DNA of 11,797 nucleotides. Origin: Candidatus Krumholzibacteriia bacterium (GTDB lineage Bacteria; Krumholzibacteriota; Krumholzibacteriia; Krumholzibacteriales; Krumholzibacteriaceae). The notes below the pieces were generated by a model. That model ran no database searches and had not been told where the DNA came from. It was given only the letters and a program-made list of their open reading frames with translations. The stretch's first letter is position 1; every line of letters starts with the position of its first letter. Where the stretch lies: the NCBI GenBank assembly GCA_028706585.1, contig JAQTVX010000037.1, positions 1 through 11,797 on the forward strand, given 5' to 3'. This document shows, one piece after another, positions 7,255-11,797 of this stretch. A program made the translations under genes and the position numbers.

Positions 7255-8046
7255 TTAACGGCCTATCTGTTTCCGGACAATATGCTTGTTGTCACGAATC
7301 CAGTTGTAGTATTCCTTCCGCTTCAACTTCGACGCCGCCTCCGCGTCCAGAATGACGATCGCATAGCTGTGAAGCTGGAGCGCCGATGCCGTGATCTGGC
7401 TCGTGACCGGGCCCTCGATGAACTCGCGGCACACCTCGGCCTTGGCCTCGCCGTTCGCGATGAGGAGAATCTTCTTGGCCTCCATGATCGTGCCGATTCC
7501 CATCGTGATCGCGAACCGCGGCACATCCTCTTCTTTGTCGAAGAAGCGGGCGTTATCCTTGATGGTCTGTTCGTACAGCCCTTTCACCCTCGTCCGGCTC
7601 GCGAAGGAAGAGCCCGGCTCGTTGAAACCGATGTGGCCGTCGCGGCCGATGCCGAGCACCTGCAGATCGATGCCGCCCGCATCCCGTATCTGTCTCTCGT
7701 ACCAATCGCTGAACACCTCTGGATCATCCGTGTTGCCCTGGGGGACAAACACCTTGTGCGGACTGATATTGACATGCTTGAAGAGATTCTCCCACATGAA
7801 GTAGTTGTAGCTGTTCTTGTGCAACGGAGCGAGGTCGAGGTACTCGTCGAGATTGAAGGTCGTGATCTTCGAGAAGTCGAGCCCCTCCGCCTTGTGCAGA
7901 TTCGCGAGCTCCCGGTACGTCCCGATGGGCGTGTCCCCCGTCGCGAGACCGAGGACGAGATCATGCTTGCGCCTGATCTCCTTCGCAATGATTTCGGCCG
8001 ATGTTTTGCTCATGGACTCGTAATCCGGCGTGATGATTATCTCCAC
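7255..8046 (-). CDS. nagB: Glucosamine-6-phosphate deaminase
   Basis: A 263-residue enzyme of usual NagB length. It converts glucosamine 6-phosphate to fructose 6-phosphate and ammonia, joining amino-sugar (GlcNAc, chitin or peptidoglycan) catabolism to glycolysis. Visible motifs: GLATGDTPIGTY at 33-44 (phosphate/sugar loop), FNLDEY at 64-69 with Asp67, and GIGRDGHIGFNEPGSSF at 132-148 containing Asp136, His138 and Glu143, which match the catalytic residues of E. coli NagB (Asp72, Asp141, His143, Glu148). Lys202 in GEAKAE matches the phosphate-binding Lys208. Asp38 sits where Ser or Gly is usual in the TG-[GS]-TP loop, a small oddity. The start is GTG, supported by AAGGGGT 6-7 bases upstream; no ATG fits. 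It is first in a probable operon with the beta-helix protein. An inverted repeat about 140 bases upstream may be its operator. Confidence 0.93.
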   Translation of the reverse strand: MEIIITPDYESMSKTSAEIIAKEIRRKHDLVLGLATGDTPIGTYRELANLHKAEGLDFSKITTFNLDEYLDLAPLHKNSYNYFMWENLFKHVNISPHKVFVPQGNTDDPEVFSDWYERQIRDAGGIDLQVLGIGRDGHIGFNEPGSSFASRTRVKGLYEQTIKDNARFFDKEEDVPRFAITMGIGTIMEAKKILLIANGEAKAEVCREFIEGPVTSQITASALQLHSYAIVILDAEAASKLKRKEYYNWIRDNKHIVRKQIGR

Positions 8047-8180
8047 CGTGCCACCCCTTGTCTGCTCATCGTTTCCGACAAATACGAGGAGCTCCTGAGC
8101 ATCACAAAAGACTCATTCAAATCGATGCTGACCAATTCGTGCTGATCTCGCCCCCTCCTTGTATCATTTCTCTTATTATT

Positions 8181-8201
8181 GGGCAATAGTCAATATTACC
8201 C
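8181..8201. repeat. Inverted repeat upstream of nagB, possible operator
   Basis: Arms GGGCAATA (8181-8188) and TATTACCC (8194-8201) are complementary at 7 of 8 positions around a 5-base centre. The motif overlaps the minus-strand TTGACT. GGGCAA recurs at 8211-8216, 30 bases from the left arm. It could be a transcription factor site controlling the nagB unit. Confidence 0.4.
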
Positions 8202-8255
8202 TGCTTTCCCGGGCAACGCCAGATGGTCTAACCCCATAGAATGAAGCCGGCTTAT

Positions 8256-8272
8256 GAGTCAGACTCTGACTC
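8256..8272. repeat. Perfect 17-base palindrome beside the kamA promoter
   Basis: GAGTCAGACTCTGACTC has two perfect 8-base arms around a central C. It ends one base before the -35 TTGACA of the kamA-like promoter, a classic position for an operator or activator site. As it has no loop or T-tract it is not a terminator. Confidence 0.5.
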
Positions 8273-8273
8273 C

Positions 8274-8300
8274 TTGACACGAGATTGAATTTCCTATAGA
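8274..8300 (+). promoter_or_regulatory. Promoter of the kamA-like gene
   Basis: A perfect -35 TTGACA (8274-8279) and a -10 TATAGA (8295-8300) are separated by a short 15-base spacer. Short spacers weaken a promoter or make it activator- or repressor-tuned. Transcription would begin near 8306, which excludes the in-frame ATG at 8306 and supports the start at 8351. Confidence 0.55.
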
Positions 8301-8350
8301 AGAAAATGAGATTGGCATTTTTCCGTCGGGTAATCAAAGGAGAATCGTCA

Positions 8351-9496
8351 ATGGCATATAGAGATATTCTGAGAAACTCGATTAGGACATTCGAAGATCT
8401 GGAGAAATGGCTTACCAGGCAGAAGGCGAGAGTCGATCCGAGACTCAAGGACGTGATCGCCAAATACCCCATGCGGGTGAATACCTATTATCTCGATCTC
8501 ATCGAGAAGATAAATGACGGCATCTGGAGACAGGCGATTCCTGACGTCGAGGAGCTCGAGCACTATATGGACTTGATGGCGGACCCGCTCGACGAGGAAG
8601 GAGACATACCGCTCGGCGGCCCGAGGACGATAATCCATCGGTATCCTGACAGGGTATTGTTCTATGTATCGAACGAGTGCGCGATGTACTGCAGGTTCTG
8701 CACCAGAAAACGAAAAGTCGGCGACGACCTCAAGAACCCGGCCATCGAGGAGATAAACAAGGGAGTCGAGTACATCGCGGCTCACGAAGATATCAGAGAC
8801 GTGCTGATTTCCGGAGGGGACCCGCTCCTGCTCTCAAACAAGAGACTCGATGATATTTTGGGAAAGCTGAGAGAGATCGAGCACCTCGATCTGATCCGGA
8901 TCGGCACGAGAGTCCCCTGCGTCTGGCCACAGAAGATCATCGAAGATCAGGAGTTCGTGGACGTGCTGAGAAAACACACGCCCAAGTCGCTCAACGACCG
9001 ACAGCTCTTCATAAACACTCACTTCAATCATCCGAATGAAATAACGGAGGAGAGCTTTCAAGCCGTGAAGACTCTCAGGGATCTGGGTATTCCCATAGGA
9101 AACCAGTCTGTGTTGCTCAAGGGAGTCAACGATGACACGGATGTCATGAGAGACCTGGTGCACGGTCTCGGCAAAATGGGAGTCAGGCCATACTATCGCT
9201 ATTACGCCGATCTCGTCGAGGGGACGGGCCATTTCAGAACGGAGGTGTCCAAAGGAAGGGAAATCTGCAGGGATCTTTGTGGCGCTACAACAGGCTTCCT
9301 GCGTCCGACGTATGTCGTGGATGCCGTGGGTGGAAGAGGCAAAGTCCCGGTGGATCTAGGGTATTCCGATGGAATCAGTGAAGATAGAAACGGCGGAACG
9401 TTCACCTCGGCGATTGGACTCGGCAAAGTCTACGTGAACGACCCTATCGAGAAGATAGAAGGCAAACCGGCCCGACACAATCCAAACAGGAAATAG
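8351..9496 (+). CDS. Lysine 2,3-aminomutase family protein (KamA-like radical SAM/PLP enzyme)
   Basis: A 381-residue radical SAM enzyme of the KamA/YodO/EpmB family. The cluster motif is CAMYCRFC (Cys110, Cys114, Cys117), followed by TRKRK, whose Arg matches the substrate-carboxylate contact. SGGDPLLL at 154-161 is the GGDP SAM motif. PLP-binding Lys331 lies in GGRGK (327-331). Asp287 (ADLVEG) and Asp324 (VVDA) sit 37 residues apart, exactly as Asp293 and Asp330 of clostridial lysine 2,3-aminomutase, which bind the lysine epsilon-amino group; glutamate aminomutases replace both. So L-lysine to beta-lysine is the best guess. The usual Q-C-D context is changed to Y-A-D. ATG at 8351 has AAAGGAG at 7-base spacing. 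No beta-lysine acetyltransferase (AblB) or lysine-fermentation genes lie beside it, so osmolyte synthesis is not demonstrated, nor is an EF-P modifying role. Arg codons are mostly AGA/AGG, unlike the nagB region. Confidence 0.87.
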   Translation: MAYRDILRNSIRTFEDLEKWLTRQKARVDPRLKDVIAKYPMRVNTYYLDLIEKINDGIWRQAIPDVEELEHYMDLMADPLDEEGDIPLGGPRTIIHRYPDRVLFYVSNECAMYCRFCTRKRKVGDDLKNPAIEEINKGVEYIAAHEDIRDVLISGGDPLLLSNKRLDDILGKLREIEHLDLIRIGTRVPCVWPQKIIEDQEFVDVLRKHTPKSLNDRQLFINTHFNHPNEITEESFQAVKTLRDLGIPIGNQSVLLKGVNDDTDVMRDLVHGLGKMGVRPYYRYYADLVEGTGHFRTEVSKGREICRDLCGATTGFLRPTYVVDAVGGRGKVPVDLGYSDGISEDRNGGTFTSAIGLGKVYVNDPIEKIEGKPARHNPNRK

Positions 9497-9577
9497 GGAA
9501 TCAGTAATGGCCTTGTCAACGCCATCAAGCACGGCGGCTTCATGCCATACTTCCCGTTCGTGAACCGGTCGTTCTGA
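9497..9577 (+). other. In-frame coding-like tail after the kamA TAG stop
   Basis: Directly after the TAG at 9494-9496 the same frame stays open for 26 codons to a TGA at 9575-9577. The codons look coding-like (third positions strongly G/C) and the last residues read HGGFMPYFPFVNRSF. It could be a C-terminal extension reached by amber readthrough, the relic of a longer KamA, or the remnant of another gene. I do not recognise the peptide. No ATG with a ribosome site starts it independently. Confidence 0.35.
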
Positions 9578-9621
9578 GCTGGAACGCGCGACGAGTCGCA
9601 GAAATCAGCGAGCTCGCGATC

Positions 9622-10509
9622 TCACTTGGCACGCACTTCGCGGACCACGGAAAGGATATTCTCCGCCACGAGCTCCGGCACGTCCAGATACAGGTAATGC
9701 GTGGATTCCTCGGCCAGCACGAATTTGCTTCGCGTTGACTTGGCGGTCAGGGTACGGCTCTGCTCGATCCAGTATTTCTGATACTCCTCGGCTCCTTCTC
9801 CGAAGCGGGGATTGGACTTCCCCGCAGCCACCACCACAAGCGGTATGTCGCCGAACGTCGTAATCGCGGCACCCAACCTCGCGGATTCGCCGAACATCTC
9901 GCGATGCTCAGATGCGATCATTTGGAAGAAAGCGGACCGCGCCTTGCCCTGCGCATCGTTGGATTTCGCGGCGGAATCGGCAATGGCTTGCCACTCCGCG
10001 GTCATCTGCACGGCCATGGCCCCGAGATCCCCGTACTCCCGCCCAAGCAGGAATGAAAGCGGCGGCGGGTCCAACAGAATCATGCCGGCAACGTCATGAG
10101 GGTACCTGGAGGCGAACACCTGCATGTTCAGAGCTCCCAGCGAATGGCCGACAAGCACGTAGGGCCCAGGCACATGCGCCTTCTCGAGCAGGGCCTTCAG
10201 CTCCTCCGCCTCGCGCCCGGCGTCTCGGGGAAGCGGACCCGCCTCGCTTTGCCCGTATCCGGCCCGATTGTAGGTGACCACGTGCGTCACCCGGGCGATG
10301 CGCTCCTGCAGCGGTCTCAGCTTGTCCAACTGGTCCGTGATACCGGCATCAATGACGACGGCGGGAGATCCTTTCCCCTCTCGATGTATCTGGAGGTTGT
10401 GCGATCCTATGCTGATCATCTGATCGGTGGGTTGAGAACCCACACCCCCGCATGACGCGAGAATCACAGCTGTCGCGAAGAGAATTGCGAGCTTCTTCAT
10501 GATTGTCAT
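9622..10509 (-). CDS. Lipoprotein alpha/beta hydrolase
   Basis: A 295-residue alpha/beta-hydrolase-fold protein exported as a lipoprotein: MKKLAILFATAVILAS-C at residues 4-20, with Cys20 as the lipidation site. The nucleophile elbow is GHSLGA at 121-126 (Ser123), and the oxyanion-region strand reads VVIDAGI at 51-57. His271 in ESTHYLYLD is the likely catalytic His; the acid is not certain. NRAGYGQSE at 81-89 is typical of the family. The substrate is unknown: esterase, lipase or haloperoxidase-like hydrolases all share this layout. GGAGG lies 4 bases before the ATG at 10509, favouring it over the in-frame ATG at 10545 (which would bury the signal peptide) and over the internal ATG at 10500. 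It is monocistronic, with its own promoter, divergent from the reductase gene. Confidence 0.85.
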   Translation of the reverse strand: MTIMKKLAILFATAVILASCGGVGSQPTDQMISIGSHNLQIHREGKGSPAVVIDAGITDQLDKLRPLQERIARVTHVVTYNRAGYGQSEAGPLPRDAGREAEELKALLEKAHVPGPYVLVGHSLGALNMQVFASRYPHDVAGMILLDPPPLSFLLGREYGDLGAMAVQMTAEWQAIADSAAKSNDAQGKARSAFFQMIASEHREMFGESARLGAAITTFGDIPLVVVAAGKSNPRFGEGAEEYQKYWIEQSRTLTAKSTRSKFVLAEESTHYLYLDVPELVAENILSVVREVRAK

Positions 10510-10566
10510 GGCTCCTCCCACGTTTGCAAAGACAGTGAACCGCATTTTGTTTTGCCGCTTGGAACC

Positions 10567-10595
10567 ACTGTAGAGGAAATTGCTAATAACGTCAA
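10567..10595 (-). promoter_or_regulatory. Promoter of the lipoprotein hydrolase gene
   Basis: On the minus strand, TTGACG (10590-10595) and TACAGT (10567-10572) are separated by 17 bases. The start would be near 10560, about 50 bases before the ATG. It overlaps the candidate plus-strand promoter of the divergent reductase gene, so the two could exclude each other. Confidence 0.55.
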
Positions 10596-10609
10596 AGAGC
10601 GTGTGATAT
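10580..10609 (+). promoter_or_regulatory. Candidate promoter of the flavoprotein gene
   Basis: TTGCTA (10580-10585) and TGATAT (10604-10609) are separated by 18 bases. The start would be near 10616, about 30 bases before the ATG. The match is moderate. Confidence 0.35.
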
Positions 10610-10647
10610 TCTGTAATTGAAACAACGATGAGACAGGGAGGTCGCCG

Positions 10648-11304
10648 ATGAAAGCCTTATTGATCTCTTCCAGTCCGCATCTGGAAGAGAGCAGCACCTT
10701 TCTCCTGGCCAAGGAAGTCTTGCGAGGGCTCGGAGAGGAAGGGGTATCTTGCGAGGAAATGCACCTGCATGATTACAAAGTGTCTTTCTGCGAGAGTTGC
10801 GAGGCCTGCCATAAGAAGATACTGCAATGTCCGCTGAAAGATGACGCCAATACGATCCTTCGGAAGATGCTCGATGCCGACGGCATCGTTCTGGCCTCGC
10901 CGAACTACATAAACCAGGTAACCGGCTCCATGAAGGTGCTTCTCGACCGCTCGTCGCATTTTATCCACTGCAAGAGGTTGCTGGGGAAATACGTTGCAGG
11001 GGTAGTCACTTCAGGAAGCGGATTTGCCGACATGGTCCTGGAGTATATCGGCTATTATGGGCACATCTGCGGTGGACAGTATTCCGGAGGCGTTTCCGCC
11101 ACGCGGGTATTTGGCAAGGACAAGAAGGACGAGGCGTTCCAGCTGGGCAAGAGAATGGCTGCGGATTTGCTGGCGAAGAAGCTGTATCCGGACCAGATGA
11201 AGCTCATCGAAGACAACAAGAAGCACTTTGCTCAAATAATCAAGCTCAGGAAGAACGATTGGCGGGAGGAATATCAGTACTGGGTCGAAAAGGGGTGGTT
11301 ATAG
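10648..11304 (+). CDS. Iron-sulfur flavoprotein-like NAD(P)H-dependent FMN reductase
   Basis: A 218-residue flavodoxin-fold protein. MKALLISSSPHLEESST is the N-terminal strand and phosphate loop that binds FMN. SPNYINQVTGSMKVLLDR at 84-101 is the second flavin-binding and dimer region typical of the NADPH-dependent FMN reductase family. CESCEACHKKILQC places Cys48, Cys51, Cys54 and Cys61 as C-x2-C-x2-C-x6-C, which matches the compact 4Fe-4S motif of archaeal and bacterial iron-sulfur flavoproteins (Isf). It is therefore probably a cytoplasmic electron-transfer or oxidative-stress protein of anaerobes; the donor and acceptor are unknown. GGGAGGT precedes the ATG at 5-base spacing. Its TAG is followed after one base by the ATG of the RNB gene, so the two are probably coupled, though no functional link is obvious. 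Confidence 0.85.
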   Translation: MKALLISSSPHLEESSTFLLAKEVLRGLGEEGVSCEEMHLHDYKVSFCESCEACHKKILQCPLKDDANTILRKMLDADGIVLASPNYINQVTGSMKVLLDRSSHFIHCKRLLGKYVAGVVTSGSGFADMVLEYIGYYGHICGGQYSGGVSATRVFGKDKKDEAFQLGKRMAADLLAKKLYPDQMKLIEDNKKHFAQIIKLRKNDWREEYQYWVEKGWL

Positions 11305-11305
11305 A

Positions 11306-11797
11306 ATGATGAAGCAGCCGAGCATCTCGGACCGGCAGCGGCTGCGGGCCATCGCACATGAAGCGATGATCGAGCGCGGCTTGCTCCCGGACTTCTCTCC
11401 CGCGGTCATTGCGGAGACGAACGCCATCGAGGCGGCAGCCACGACGACGGATCCATCCATCCGCGATCTGCGCGGTCTGCTCTGGTGCTCGATTGACAAT
11501 GATGACTCCATGGATCTGGATCAGCTCACGGTGGCCGAGCCGCAAACGGACGGCCCGACGAAGATCCTCGTTGCGGTCGCCGACGTCGATTCGCTCGTGA
11601 AAACGGGCTCAGCCATCGACGACCATGCGCGAACCAACACGACGTCCGTTTACACCGCCGGCGAGCTTTTTCCAATGCTTCCCGAGAGACTCTCTACGGA
11701 TCTGACATCCCTCGGCGAGGGGCACGCGCGCCTCGCGATCGTCATCGAGATCACCGTTGCCGCCGACGGCACGATCGTTGAGTCCGACCTCTATCGT
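11306..11797 (+). CDS. Short RNB-domain exoribonuclease (RNase II/R family), 3' end outside window
   Basis: The first 164 residues are visible. After a helical lead of about 50 residues the RNB catalytic domain begins directly (RDLRGLLWCSIDNDDSMDLDQ at 53-73), so there are no N-terminal cold-shock domains as in RNase II or R. The acidic metal cluster reads Asp64, Asp70, Asp72, then Gln73 where RNase II has Asp210. VAVADVDSLV at 89-98 and LFPMLPERLSTDLTSL at 121-136 are further RNB hallmarks. The enzyme should degrade RNA 3' to 5' processively in the cytoplasm. My recollection is that the ID-N-DD-S-x-DLDQ form marks a compact RNB subfamily, so the Gln need not mean loss of activity. AGGGGTGG lies about 8 bases before the ATG; a second ATG at 11309 is equally possible. 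Confidence 0.87.
   Translation, partial: MMKQPSISDRQRLRAIAHEAMIERGLLPDFSPAVIAETNAIEAAATTTDPSIRDLRGLLWCSIDNDDSMDLDQLTVAEPQTDGPTKILVAVADVDSLVKTGSAIDDHARTNTTSVYTAGELFPMLPERLSTDLTSLGEGHARLAIVIEITVAADGTIVESDLYR

Larger units (their letters stand above)
8047..8350. other. Divergent intergenic region between nagB and kamA-like gene
   Basis: This is a 304-base stretch without a convincing gene. The A+T-rich centre (about 8161-8200) holds an inverted repeat. A second, perfect palindrome and a plus-strand promoter lie at 8256-8300. I could not find a well-spaced minus-strand promoter for nagB; TGATAC (8161-8166, minus) is a possible -10 but its spacing to TTGACT (8188-8193) is 21 bases. Confidence 0.6.

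Noticed and set aside
7282..8145. Plus-strand 287-codon open frame
   Set aside because: Antisense of nagB, which has full catalytic motifs; the plus-strand translation shows only shadow-type composition.
8047..8160. Possible small minus-strand gene or leader peptide after the AAGGAGGGGG at about 8151-8160
   Set aside because: No ATG, GTG or TTG at proper spacing; an open frame exists across the nagB start but without a supported initiation codon.
9578..9621. Possible bidirectional terminator from GCGAC/GTCGC and the GCGAGCTCGC palindrome
   Set aside because: Stems are short (5 bp) and no T-tract follows on either strand.

Overview
The window looks like chromosomal DNA from an uncultured bacterium, moderately G+C rich by eye. 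Several recognisable sigma-70-type promoters, two lipoprotein signal peptides and a PBP5-type peptidoglycan enzyme fit a bacterium rather than an archaeon. Two lipoproteins and a beta-helix protein of a family I associate with Bacteroidetes, spirochaetes and candidate phyla suggest a Gram-negative-type lineage, but nothing here fixes the phylum. I see no RNA genes, CRISPR array, insertion sequence or phage gene.

Region 1 (1-2607, minus strand) is the most interesting part. It is a tightly coupled three-gene operon with its own promoter. It encodes a radical SAM/SPASM enzyme, then a secreted, single-pass membrane protein whose C-terminal tail is a Gly-rich stretch followed by Cys-Ala repeats, then a lipoprotein that begins a probable TPM domain and runs off the window. 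Both junctions are ATGA overlaps. The likeliest reading is a peptide-modifying radical SAM enzyme and its membrane-anchored Cys-rich substrate. The predicted topology places the Cys tail in the cytoplasm, where the enzyme is.

Region 2 (2683-3864) holds a minus-strand D,D-carboxypeptidase (PBP5/DacA type without the C-terminal domain) with a strong promoter, and the divergent leader of the next gene. Region 3 (3865-5265, plus) is a ketosynthase III (FabH-like) protein that is far longer than usual. It appears to carry a second, degenerate copy of the active-site core lacking the catalytic Cys. Region 4 (5270-8046, minus) is a probable two-gene unit: glucosamine-6-phosphate deaminase (nagB), then a large left-handed beta-helix protein resembling DUF4954.

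Region 5 (8047-9577) is a 304-base intergenic stretch with two inverted repeats and a plus-strand promoter, followed by a lysine 2,3-aminomutase-family gene (kamA-like). The kamA frame continues past its TAG stop for 26 coding-like codons. Region 6 (9622-11797) has a minus-strand lipoprotein alpha/beta hydrolase. Divergent from it is a plus-strand pair: an iron-sulfur-flavoprotein-like reductase and, one base later, a short RNB-domain exoribonuclease truncated by the window end.

Most genes are single units or short operons with unrelated housekeeping or accessory roles: cell wall, amino sugar, fatty acid or polyketide, amino acid, RNA. The radical SAM operon is the only clear multi-gene system.
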